This document shows, piece after piece, positions 33,491 to 41,109 of a stretch of 64,000 bases of DNA. The stretch is taken from NCBI RefSeq assembly GCF_031457455.1, contig NZ_JAVDWU010000005.1:62001-126000 (forward strand), written 5' to 3'. This stretch comes from Hydrogenophaga palleronii_A. GTDB lineage: Bacteria > Pseudomonadota > Gammaproteobacteria > Burkholderiales > Burkholderiaceae_C. Under the pieces are notes generated by a model. It was not told the origin of the DNA, did no database searches, and worked only from the letters and a program-made list of their open reading frames with translations. The translations under genes were made by a program, and so were the position numbers. Within the stretch, counting starts at the first letter, position 1, and each line of letters begins with the position of its first letter.

Positions 33491-34171
33491 TCACCGCGCG
33501 CCGGCCTTCTTCAGCATTTCCACCATCGCCGAGTAACCGCGAGCCTTTGCCAGCGTCAGCGGTGTGTGGCCTGCGCGATCTGCCAGCTGGGTGCTGGCCC
33601 CGGCGTCCAGCAGCGCCTTCAGTGTGGCCTGGTGACGCGGCCCACCGTCGCCCAGCACGATGGACTCGATCACTGCGGTCCAGTGCAGGTTGTTGACATG
33701 GTCCAGGGGTGCTCCGGCAGCGATCAGTTGCCTCACCACGCCGTCGTGTCCCAGGTGCGCGGCGGCAATCAGGGCGGTGCCGTCGTAGCGGCTGGTCACC
33801 TGTTTCGCGCTGGCGCCCAGTTGCAGCAGCGTGCTCAGCGTGGCCTCGTCGTCGGCCACGGCTGCGATGGTGACGGCGTCGTAGCGGTCGCGGTCGAGCA
33901 GGTTCAGGTCGGCTCCGGCCTTGGCCAGCGCGCGGATCGCTTCGCGCTGGCGGGCAAACGCCGCCACGTGCACGGGTGTGCGGCCGTTGCCATCGGTGGT
34001 GTTGGGCGCGGAACCCGATGCCGACAACCGCGCAATGCGGGCCACATCGCCATGGAGGGCCGCTGCGTGCAGGCCGGTGTAGGCGGCAGCTTCAGCAGCG
34101 CTGGGCGCTACCTGCGCTTGCGCGCCGACGCCGGCCAGCGCCAGCCACAGAATCAGCCACAGCGTTTTCAT
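33491..34171 (-). CDS. Periplasmic ankyrin-repeat protein
   Basis: 226-residue protein with a signal peptide (MKTLWLILWLALAGVGAQAQ) and about five to six ankyrin repeats (for example NGRTPVHVAAFARQREAIRA and GTALIAAAHLGHDGVVRQLI, ending GHTPLTLAKARGYSAMVEML). Such small exported ankyrin proteins often sit next to catalase or heme proteins (as AnkB does with KatB in Pseudomonas), where they help the partner protein. Its ATG overlaps the stop of the heme-binding gene (ATGA), fitting a chaperone-like partnership. The start at 34171 places the signal peptide correctly. Confidence 0.9.
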   Translation of the reverse strand: MKTLWLILWLALAGVGAQAQVAPSAAEAAAYTGLHAAALHGDVARIARLSASGSAPNTTDGNGRTPVHVAAFARQREAIRALAKAGADLNLLDRDRYDAVTIAAVADDEATLSTLLQLGASAKQVTSRYDGTALIAAAHLGHDGVVRQLIAAGAPLDHVNNLHWTAVIESIVLGDGGPRHQATLKALLDAGASTQLADRAGHTPLTLAKARGYSAMVEMLKKAGAR

Positions 34172-34659
34172 TTCAGCAGGTCCGCCACCTGGGCAAGGGC
34201 GGTGTTGGCGCATTGTTCGTCCAGGTGGCCGCCGGGTGCACCACCCACGCCCACCGCGCCAATCACGTCGTTGCCGACCCGGATCGGCACGCCGCCGCCC
34301 AGCACCAGGAAGCCGGGAATATCGACCAACGTGGCCGCGCCCGGGTTCTTCTGCACGTTCTCCAGTATGGCGCCAGTGGTGTTGCGGGCCGATGCCGACG
34401 TGTAAGCCTTGCCCTGTGCAGCCCCGATGGTGTGTGGCCCGGCGTTGTCGGCGCGCTGCAGTGCGCGCAACTGGCCGCCGCGGTCGACCACGGCGGCGGT
34501 GACGTTGTGGTTGTTGGTGGCGCAGGCGGCCACCGTGGCGGTGGCGATCTGGTTGGCCAGTTCAAGCGACATAGTCTTCTCGGTGCGAACCGCCTGCGCG
34601 CCCGCGGTGCTGGCGAGCAGGGACAGGGCGAGCGCAGATGCGGCGGTGGTGAAATTCAT
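34168..34659 (-). CDS. Exported GlcG/HbpS family heme-binding protein
   Basis: 163-residue protein with a signal peptide (MNFTTAASALALSLLASTAG, then AQA) and one GlcG/HbpS (DUF336) domain: LELANQIATATVAACATNN, VVDRGGQLRALQRADNA, the GIAAQ-type stretch TIGAAQGKAYTSAS, and GGVPIRVGNDVIGAVGVGGA. HbpS in Streptomyces binds heme and iron and signals to a two-component system; other GlcG relatives sit with alcohol or glycolate oxidation genes. CAGGAG lies before the ATG at 34659. A neighbouring two-component system and a palindrome in its promoter region suggest it is regulated by, or reports to, that system. Confidence 0.88.
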   Translation of the reverse strand: MNFTTAASALALSLLASTAGAQAVRTEKTMSLELANQIATATVAACATNNHNVTAAVVDRGGQLRALQRADNAGPHTIGAAQGKAYTSASARNTTGAILENVQKNPGAATLVDIPGFLVLGGGVPIRVGNDVIGAVGVGGAPGGHLDEQCANTALAQVADLLK

Positions 34660-34752
34660 GGTGTTCTCCTGGGGTGAATGCGGTTCGATCAACCGTGGAG
34701 GAACTGTAGGAAAAGGCACCATTGGCGACCATTCGGGCGGCTACGCGCGCCA

Positions 34753-34770
34753 CTCCGTAGAACTACGGAG
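34753..34770. promoter_or_regulatory. 18-bp palindrome CTCCGTAG-AA-CTACGGAG, probable FixJ-type operator
   Basis: A perfect palindrome with a 2-bp centre lies 94 bp upstream of the heme-binding gene start and overlaps the stop codon of the response regulator gene. LuxR/FixJ-type regulators bind dyads of this size. A terminator role is less likely, since no T-run follows on the minus strand. Confidence 0.5.
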
Positions 34771-35395
34771 CGGTTTTGTCGCTTTCTTCGACCAGGGCCG
34801 CATAGTGCCGGATCAAGTGCGCCAGTGAGTCCACCTGGAGTTTGGCGAACAGATTGGCCCGGTGGGTCTCGACCGTGCGCGGCGAAAGGTTGAGTGCCCG
34901 ACCGATCTCCTTGTTGGTCAGACCCGAAACGATCAGGCCCAGCACCTCGCGCTCGCGGTCGGAGAGGTGGGCGTAGCGCTCGCGGGTGGCGCGGTCCACC
35001 TGGTGGCGTTCGCGCGTACGCACGTGCTGGCGAACCGCGTGCTGCAGTGTCTCGATCAGCAGCTCGTCGTTCACCGGCTTTTCGAGAAACTCTGCTGCGC
35101 CTGCCTTGAACGCGCGACGGCAGATGTCCACGGTGCCGTGCCCTGTGAGCATGATCACCGGCTGATCCACACCCTGCGCGACCAGCGTGTCCAGCAAGGT
35201 GAGGCCGCTGATGCCTGGCATGCGCACGTCGAGCACGATGGCACCGATGCCTTCTCGGTCGAAGTGGTCCAGAAAGGCCCTTGGCTCGGCCCAGGTGATC
35301 ACCCGCAGGCCCACGGTGCCGATCAGCAGTGCCAGGCTCTCGCGCACCGCAGCATCGTCGTCGATCAGGTGGATGGTCGGTGAAAGCGTGTTCAT
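34763..35395 (-). CDS. FixJ/NarL-type response regulator
   Basis: 210-residue regulator with an N-terminal receiver (D56 in IVLDVRMPGISG, T at IMLTGHG, K at LEKPV) and a C-terminal LuxR-type helix-turn-helix (LSDREREVLGLIVSGLTNKE and LSPRTVETHRANLFAKL). GVDQPVIMLTGHGTVDICRR places it in the FixJ/StyR/TodT branch rather than NarL. It is translated from an ATG overlapping the stop of the sensor kinase gene, so the pair is an operon (kinase first). Likely targets are its neighbours, the heme-binding and ankyrin genes. Confidence 0.93.
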   Translation of the reverse strand: MNTLSPTIHLIDDDAAVRESLALLIGTVGLRVITWAEPRAFLDHFDREGIGAIVLDVRMPGISGLTLLDTLVAQGVDQPVIMLTGHGTVDICRRAFKAGAAEFLEKPVNDELLIETLQHAVRQHVRTRERHQVDRATRERYAHLSDREREVLGLIVSGLTNKEIGRALNLSPRTVETHRANLFAKLQVDSLAHLIRHYAALVEESDKTAP

Positions 35396-36882
35396 GGCGT
35401 GGGTTGCAAAGGAAGCCGCAATACAAAAACCGCACCGCCTTCGGGCCGGTTGGCCGCGCGCAGCGAGCCGCCCATCCCATGTGCCAGGGTCTCACTGAGC
35501 GACAGGCCCAGACCGAGTCCACCCTCGCGGGTGGAGAAAAACGGCTCGAACACGCGCTTGAGCACATCGGGCGTCATGCCCGGCCCATTGTCGGTCACCG
35601 TGAGTTCGCCCTCACCGTCGGTACGTTGAACCTTCAGCGTCAAGCCGCGCCGTGACGGATCGACGCCGTCCATGGACTGAAGAGCGTTCATCAGCAGGTT
35701 GTGCAGGATCTGGTCCAGGGTCACCAGATCGGCCCGAACACGCACCGGCTCCGGCCCCTGCAGCACCGGCTCCACACCGCGTCGCCGGCATTCCGGCTCC
35801 AGCAGGTGCAACGCGCGCCGCAGGGCGTCGACAAGCTCGACTTGGCCACCGTTGACCGCCACGCCCTGGCGGATCGGTTGTTCCACCACCGAGCGCAGCC
35901 GCCCCACCACGGCTGCGGCACGCCGGGCCTGCGCCACCGTCTGAGACAGGGCGGTGCGGACTTTCGCCATGTCAGCCGGGTCGTCGTCCAGCAGCCGCTG
36001 CGACGCCTGGGTATTGGCCAGCACCGCCGTCAGGGGCTGGTTGAGTTCGTGGGCGATGCCCGCCGCCAGCTCGCCCAGCGTGTTCAGGCGCGTCACATGG
36101 CCCAGGCGCAGCAGTTCTTCGGCACGGCGGCGCGCGGTGCGCTGGCGCTGCAACTGGGCCAGCAGGACGATCGCGGCGGCGACGGCGGCGGTCCACGCGG
36201 CCATTCGGGCCCAGGGCAACTGCACCCAACCGAGCCGTTGCTCCGCCATCACTTCAAACGGCTGGCTGGCGACCGCCAGGGGCTTTGAAAAACCAAACCG
36301 CCAGCCTGTGACGTTCTCCGCAATGGCCGCTGCGCCGGCCTGCAGAGGGATGCGCTGGCCGTCCATGCCGAGCGTTACCCGCACCGAGCTGGCGTCTGGG
36401 TTCATCGGCCATTCGGCCCAGGGCACCATGCCGTGAACCGAGATGGTGAGGGCGTAGCTGGTGGGTTCAGCCGCCAGCACCAGGCGATAGCGCTCGGGGC
36501 TGCCATCAGCCGACCGTGCGAAAGCGGGGCGACGGGACTGACGAGACAGCTGTTCTGCCGTGTGAAGGGCAGGGTCTGGCCAGGTCTGGTCACGGTCTCG
36601 CCGCTGCACCTCCAGAATGTGGGGGTACAGGGCAGGCAGGCGCAGTTCGGGCGGCTGGGTGTCGGTTCTGCCGGCCACGGGTTGCAGCAGTGCAAGGGTG
36701 TCCAGAATGGCGTCGTGTTGCACGGCCTGCTGGCTCAGCAAGCGATGCACGATGCGCGCATCGGTTTCAAAAAACGCGCGCTGCTTGTCGATCGAGTCGC
36801 GCACAATGAGCACCGCACCCAGAACCGACAGCAGCCCGCCGCCGAGCACCCACCATCGCACATCGCGCCACATTGGTCTCAT
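35392..36882 (-). CDS. Membrane sensor histidine kinase, partner of the FixJ-type regulator
   Basis: 496-residue kinase with TM1 at about 10-27, a periplasmic domain of about 195 residues (CHASE-like, no cofactor motif seen), TM2 at about 226-243, HisKA with H278 in LAAGIAHELNQPLTAVLAN, and a HATPase domain (NLLMNALQSM, DNGPGM, GGLGLGLSL). The HELNQPL H-box is typical of FixL/DctB-type kinases that pair with FixJ or NtrC-type regulators. There is no PAS or heme domain, so the signal should be read in the periplasm. It may start at 36882 or 36873. The 96-bp space to the next gene (36883-36978) holds nothing. Confidence 0.92.
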   Translation of the reverse strand: MRPMWRDVRWWVLGGGLLSVLGAVLIVRDSIDKQRAFFETDARIVHRLLSQQAVQHDAILDTLALLQPVAGRTDTQPPELRLPALYPHILEVQRRDRDQTWPDPALHTAEQLSRQSRRPAFARSADGSPERYRLVLAAEPTSYALTISVHGMVPWAEWPMNPDASSVRVTLGMDGQRIPLQAGAAAIAENVTGWRFGFSKPLAVASQPFEVMAEQRLGWVQLPWARMAAWTAAVAAAIVLLAQLQRQRTARRRAEELLRLGHVTRLNTLGELAAGIAHELNQPLTAVLANTQASQRLLDDDPADMAKVRTALSQTVAQARRAAAVVGRLRSVVEQPIRQGVAVNGGQVELVDALRRALHLLEPECRRRGVEPVLQGPEPVRVRADLVTLDQILHNLLMNALQSMDGVDPSRRGLTLKVQRTDGEGELTVTDNGPGMTPDVLKRVFEPFFSTREGGLGLGLSLSETLAHGMGGSLRAANRPEGGAVFVLRLPLQPTP

Positions 36883-36978
36883 CGCGCGGATTCTGTCACC
36901 AATGCGGCCCGCCCTGTCCGCCGATGACGCTTCGACCGACAGGCGCTTCCGCAGAAAACCGAGGCAGGAGAAGCTTGC

Positions 36979-37611
36979 TCAGAGCTGGGCAAGGTGACCG
37001 AGGTAGGCGGCCACAGAAGGCTCCCGCACCAGGGCCTTCAGGTCGTTGGCAAACAGCAGGCGGCTCACCTGTTCGCTGTCCTTGCGCACAAAAATGAAGC
37101 GATCGCACACCTCCCGAAGGATGTCGATGTGCACCGGTTCGTTGGGGTGCAGGCACAGCACCACCAGTCGACCCTCGCTGCGCAGCTGACGAAAAAAATC
37201 CAGCATGAAACCGATGTAGCCGTCCTGTGTGTTGAACTGGGGTTCGTCGAACAGATGCACGACGGCGCGCTGGCTGTGTGCGCGTTCCAGCATGAACGAG
37301 GGCCGGGTGCGGCTGAGCGAGCGAAGCTGGTAGCTCTGGTGGTAGTGAAGGGCCACCCGGTCGCGCTCTTCATAGCGGGTGCGGTGGATGTCCTGGCCGT
37401 TCACCAGCACCCGGCCGGCGCTGGGCTGATTGCCGCCGGTGATGAGCTCGAACAGCGTGGTCTTGCCCGCGCCGTTGGCGCCCATCACGCCGATAATGGC
37501 CGGTTCGTCGACGCTGAAGTCGGCCTGCAGTTCGAAAGTGGTCCGGGGTCGAACCCAGCCCCGCCGGTAGCGTTTGACCAGGCCCTGTACCTGAAGAATG
37601 GGTGGGTTCAT
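36979..37611 (-). CDS. Atypical ABC-type ATPase lacking the signature motif
   Basis: 210-residue nucleotide-binding protein at the end of the importer operon. Walker A (MGANGAGKTTLFELITGG), Walker B (VHLFDEPQ) and a switch His (VLCLHPNE) are clear. However, only about 68 residues separate Walker A from Walker B, against roughly 110 in ordinary ABC ATPases, and no LSGGQ signature exists; RAHSQRAVVHLFDEP stands in its place. The helical subdomain is thus mostly missing. A normal Liv importer needs only LivF and LivG, both present upstream, so this is an extra component, perhaps regulatory. The start at 37611 is one base after the LivF stop. Confidence 0.82.
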   Translation of the reverse strand: MNPPILQVQGLVKRYRRGWVRPRTTFELQADFSVDEPAIIGVMGANGAGKTTLFELITGGNQPSAGRVLVNGQDIHRTRYEERDRVALHYHQSYQLRSLSRTRPSFMLERAHSQRAVVHLFDEPQFNTQDGYIGFMLDFFRQLRSEGRLVVLCLHPNEPVHIDILREVCDRFIFVRKDSEQVSRLLFANDLKALVREPSVAAYLGHLAQL

Positions 37612-37612
37612 T

Positions 37613-38344
37613 TCAGATCCCCAGCCAGCGACGTTGCAAGGAGGCGTCCTGCCGCATTTGCGCTGCGTCGCAGGCATGCACGATGCGTCCGCCCTGCATG
37701 ACGCACACGCGGTCGGCGACGGTCAAGGCGCTGGCCACGTTCTGCTCGACCAGCACCACGGCCACGCCTTCGCTCTTGAGCCTGCGAATGGTGCCCATCA
37801 CGTCCTGCACCACCTTGGGCGCCAGACCCTGGCTGGGCTCGTCGAACAGCACCAGACCCGGTGCGCCCATCAGCACGCGCGAGATCGCCACCATCTGCAT
37901 CTCGCCACCAGAGAGGTTTTCGCACTCGCGCGCCATCAGGTACTCCAGCGCCGAGAAGATCTCGAAGCACTCGCCCAGCTTCCATGCCCGAAAGCGCGTG
38001 CGTTTGCGCGCGATTTCCAGGTTGCGCGCCACGGTCAGTGTGGGGAACACGCGCCGGTCGTCGGGCACCCAGCCCACGCCCATGGCCGCGATCCGGTGCG
38101 TGGCCTGGTGCGTGATGTCCTGACTGCCGAAGCGGATGCTGCCGCGCGCAGCGGGTGTGAGGCCCAGGATGGAGCGCAAGGTGGTGGTCTTGCCGGCGCC
38201 GTTGGGACCGAGCAGGGCCAGCACCTCGCCAGCGGCCACGTGCAGAGACGTACCGAAGAGCACCTGCGACTCGCCATAGAAGGTGTCGATGCCTTCCACC
38301 CGCAGGATGGGCTCGGTGGTGTGAACGGGGGGCAGGGTGGTCAT
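37613..38344 (-). CDS. Branched-chain-type (HAAT) ABC transporter ATP-binding protein, LivF-like
   Basis: 243-residue ATPase of the LivF type that powers a HAAT-family importer. It has Walker A LGPNGAGKTTTLRS, the Q-loop region VPDDRRVFPTLTV, signature LSGGEMQM, Walker B LVLFDEPSQGLAP and the switch His region VVLVEQN (a Gln-Asn pair as in LivF proteins). The ATG at 38344 overlaps the stop of the LivG-like gene. HAAT systems carry amino acids, urea, amides, and also aromatic or sugar-like acids; here the catabolic genes across the divergent promoter point to a sugar acid or cyclitol derivative. Confidence 0.93.
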   Translation of the reverse strand: MTTLPPVHTTEPILRVEGIDTFYGESQVLFGTSLHVAAGEVLALLGPNGAGKTTTLRSILGLTPAARGSIRFGSQDITHQATHRIAAMGVGWVPDDRRVFPTLTVARNLEIARKRTRFRAWKLGECFEIFSALEYLMARECENLSGGEMQMVAISRVLMGAPGLVLFDEPSQGLAPKVVQDVMGTIRRLKSEGVAVVLVEQNVASALTVADRVCVMQGGRIVHACDAAQMRQDASLQRRWLGI

Positions 38345-39093
38345 GGGGCCATGGCCCCCAGGTTGGAGCGTTGCACCCACGGGTTGTGGCGCAACTCGGC
38401 CGGCGAACCCTGTGCAATCACCTGGCCCCAGTGGATCACCGAGATCTTGTCGGCGAGGCGAAACAGGAAGTTCATGTCGTGTTCGATGATGACGATGGTG
38501 ATCTGTTGTTTGAGCTGGCCGATCAGGTCGAGCAGACGGGCGGTGCCTTCGGCTCCCAGACCGGCGGTGGGTTCGTCCAGGAACAGGATGCGCGGTCGGG
38601 CAGCCAGCGCCACGCCAATCTCCAGCGCACGCCGCTCACCATAGGAAAGCCGCTGGCACGGCGTGCTTTCCTTGCCGGCCAGCCCGATCTCGCGCAGGAT
38701 TTCGGCCGCCTCTTCATAGGCCTGGGTACAGCGCCCCAGGTCGCGCCAGACAGACCAGGCCTGGTGCCGAACCGACTTCAATGCGATCACGATGTTGTCG
38801 ATCGCGGTGTCGTCGTTGAAGAGGTTCATGATCTGGAATGAACGCGCCACGCCCAGGCGCGCAATCACTCGGGGCGATTGGCCGGTGATGTCCTGCCCCG
38901 CGAAACGCACCGTGCCGCGGTTGGGGGCGAAGCGGCCGGTGAGCACGTTGAAGCAGGTGGTCTTGCCGGCACCGTTCGGGCCCATGATCCCGGAGAGCTG
39001 CCCTTCCTCGAAAGCCAGGGACACACTTTCCAGAACGACCTGATCGCCAAATCGTTTGTGGAGCTGGGAGGCTTCAAACAAGGCCATGTTCAT
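38341..39093 (-). CDS. Branched-chain-type (HAAT) ABC transporter ATP-binding protein, LivG-like
   Basis: 250-residue ATPase with Walker A MGPNGAGKTTCFNV, the LivG-type insert after FQIMNLFND, signature LSYGERRALE (the usual LivG variant of LSGGQ), Walker B LFLDEPTAGL and switch His in IIIEHDMNF. The start at 39093 (MNMALFEAS) is chosen because it overlaps the permease stop in an ATGA; an alternative ATG lies at 39087. It pairs with the LivF-like ATPase downstream and the permeases at 39090 and 45464. Confidence 0.93.
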   Translation of the reverse strand: MNMALFEASQLHKRFGDQVVLESVSLAFEEGQLSGIMGPNGAGKTTCFNVLTGRFAPNRGTVRFAGQDITGQSPRVIARLGVARSFQIMNLFNDDTAIDNIVIALKSVRHQAWSVWRDLGRCTQAYEEAAEILREIGLAGKESTPCQRLSYGERRALEIGVALAARPRILFLDEPTAGLGAEGTARLLDLIGQLKQQITIVIIEHDMNFLFRLADKISVIHWGQVIAQGSPAELRHNPWVQRSNLGAMAP

Positions 39094-40118
39094 GCCTCCC
39101 GCGTGTTGGGCGCAACGGGCGCTCCCCGGCCAGACGCTTCGCGTGGGCGCCGCCACCTGGCCACCGCGCTCTGCCAGGCGCCGGCAATGCCGCTGGGTTG
39201 GTAGAGCACGACCGCCATGAAGAACAGGCCATACCAGAGCAGCCAGGTTTCGGTGTAGGCGCCCAGCAGGTCCCGGGCAAGGATGAACACCAGTGCCCCG
39301 ATCACCGGTCCCCAGAAGCTCACCAGACCGCCACCGATCAGCACCATCATCACCACGAAGCCGGAGTTGTGCAGGCTCATGACGTTCGGGTAGGCCGACT
39401 GCTGCGCCAATGCAAACAGGCCACCGGCCAAGCCTGAGAGTGCGGCCGAGAGCACGAAGGCGCTCCACTTGTAGAGCCACACGTTGTGGCCCGCGAAGCT
39501 CGCGCGCATCTCGTTCTGCTTGATGGCCCGCAGCACGCGGCCATAGGGCGAGTGGATGAGCCGCCAGAGGAAGACCAGCACGAGCGAGAAGATGGCGAGC
39601 ACGAAGAAGAACAGGGCCTCGTTGCTCACCAGAGAAATTTCAATGCCCGGCAACTGCAGCGGCAGGCGCTGGATGCCGAGCAGGCCGTCCTCGCCGCCGG
39701 TGACCGTGTGCCACTTGATCGCCACGAACCACATCACCTGGCCGAACGCGATCGTCAGCAGGGCGTAGTAGATGCCGCGACGGTGCGAGATGAAGCTGGC
39801 CACCACGGCCCCCACCAGGGCAGCGGCCAGCGCACAGCCTGCCAGGCCGGTGAGCAGATCGACCCCCGCCTGCTGTTGCAGCAGGCCACAGGCGTAGGCG
39901 CCCACGCCGAAGTAGGCACCGTGTCCGAACGAGGGCATGCCGCCATAACCGAGGAGCAGGTTATGGGCCATGGCGAACATCATCCAGATGGTGATTTCCA
40001 GTGCGAGGTACTGGTACAGGCCCGCGCCTTTGAGCCACAGAGGCGTGCTGGCCAGCAGCAGCACGGTCAACACCATGGGGCGTGTGACCAGCGGTGCGGG
40101 CTTTTGGTGAGGTGTCAT
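39090..40118 (-). CDS. HAAT ABC transporter permease, LivM-like
   Basis: 342-residue inner-membrane permease with about nine helices and the family stretch LLLGYGGMPSFGHGAYFGVGAYA near residues 60-80, followed by the SFISHRRGIYYALLTIAFGQ and SPYGRVLRAIKQNEMRA cytoplasmic loop that contacts the ATPase. It forms the channel with the LivH-like permease encoded across the divergent promoter at 45464, so the transporter genes are split between two operons. The ATG at 40118 is preferred over the upstream in-frame one at 40181; no strong ribosome site is visible. Confidence 0.92.
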   Translation of the reverse strand: MTPHQKPAPLVTRPMVLTVLLLASTPLWLKGAGLYQYLALEITIWMMFAMAHNLLLGYGGMPSFGHGAYFGVGAYACGLLQQQAGVDLLTGLAGCALAAALVGAVVASFISHRRGIYYALLTIAFGQVMWFVAIKWHTVTGGEDGLLGIQRLPLQLPGIEISLVSNEALFFFVLAIFSLVLVFLWRLIHSPYGRVLRAIKQNEMRASFAGHNVWLYKWSAFVLSAALSGLAGGLFALAQQSAYPNVMSLHNSGFVVMMVLIGGGLVSFWGPVIGALVFILARDLLGAYTETWLLWYGLFFMAVVLYQPSGIAGAWQSAVARWRRPREASGRGAPVAPNTREA

Positions 40119-40200
40119 GTACAGGTGAAAAAAAAGATTCTGGACAAATGAGAATGTATGTTCTATTCTTTGTCTTAGCAAGTTTTTTTATTCTATTTTC
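40119..40200. promoter_or_regulatory. AT-rich divergent control region with inverted repeat
   Basis: The 82-bp space between the permease and RpiR genes is strikingly AT-rich for this chromosome. It contains an imperfect dyad (GACAAATGAGAAT at 40143-40155 against ATTCTTTGTC at 40165-40174) and an inner AGAAT-N9-ATTCT. It is the natural operator for the RpiR regulator acting on both operons. Confidence 0.55.
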
Positions 40201-41109
40201 ATGACACGTGCCACCACCTTCGAAGCGTTCGCAGACGCAGTGTCCGAGGCCTTTCCGCGACTCTCGAAACAGCAGCAACAGATTGCCCGGTTCGTGCTGG
40301 AAAACCCGGATGATCTGGCTTTGGGCACCGTGGCCACGGTGGCCGAAGCCACAGCGGTGCAGCCTTCCGCGCTGATCCGTTTTGCCAACACCCTGGGTTT
40401 TGCCGGTTTCACCGACATGCAGCAGCTGTTCAGGGCGCGCCTGCTGGACCGTGTGGGCACCTACCGTGATCGCATCGAATCCATCCGCCGATCGAACGGC
40501 TCCGGTGCGCCCGAGGCCGGGGTGTTGCACCAGTTCGTTTCCAACGGCATGGCCGATCTCGGAACGCTCGAAGACAACGTGAAGCCCGCCGAGCTGAACG
40601 AGGCCGCCGGCCTGATCAGTCGCGCCAGGCGCGTGCAGGTGCTGGCCCAGCGGCGTGCGTTTCCGGTGGCCTGTTATCTCGCCTATGCGCTCTCGCAACT
40701 GGACATCAAGGCCCAGTTGATGGATGGCGTCGGCGGCATGCTGGCCGATACCTTGCGCCAGATGGAGCCTGGTGAATTGCTGCTGGTGACAAGCTTCAAG
40801 AACTATTCGCAGGACGTGGTGAAGGCGGCTGAGGACGCGCGGGCACGCGGCATCACAGTGGTCGCCATCACCGACTTCGCACTGTCGCCGCTCAAGCCGC
40901 ATGCGCATCTGTGTTTTGAACTGGGGCAGGGGCCTGACGCGAACTTCCGCTCGCTGGTGGCGCCGCTGTGTCTGGCGCAGGCCCTGGTGGTTGCCACCGG
41001 ACATCAACTGGCCAAGACCCCGACCACACGACGCCAGGGCGCGTCGCCCAAGGGCGCTGCGGCGGCAGATTCGGGCCGTACCGTCAGGAAACAGGGAGCG
41101 AAGAAGTGA
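40201..41109 (+). CDS. RpiR/MurR family transcriptional regulator
   Basis: 302-residue regulator with an N-terminal RpiR helix-turn-helix (about 15-80, LGTVATVAEATAVQPSALIR and FANTLGFAGFTDMQQLFRA) and a C-terminal SIS sugar-phosphate-binding domain (about 130-265, ARRVQVLAQRRAFPVACYLA, then VTSFKNYSQDVVKAAEDARA). RpiR proteins sense phosphosugars and control their breakdown; IolR of rhizobia, which controls inositol genes, belongs here. It is the first gene of the rightward operon and overlaps the kinase-aldolase gene by GTGA. The effector is probably a phosphorylated intermediate made by that kinase. Confidence 0.92.
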   Translation: MTRATTFEAFADAVSEAFPRLSKQQQQIARFVLENPDDLALGTVATVAEATAVQPSALIRFANTLGFAGFTDMQQLFRARLLDRVGTYRDRIESIRRSNGSGAPEAGVLHQFVSNGMADLGTLEDNVKPAELNEAAGLISRARRVQVLAQRRAFPVACYLAYALSQLDIKAQLMDGVGGMLADTLRQMEPGELLLVTSFKNYSQDVVKAAEDARARGITVVAITDFALSPLKPHAHLCFELGQGPDANFRSLVAPLCLAQALVVATGHQLAKTPTTRRQGASPKGAAAADSGRTVRKQGAKK

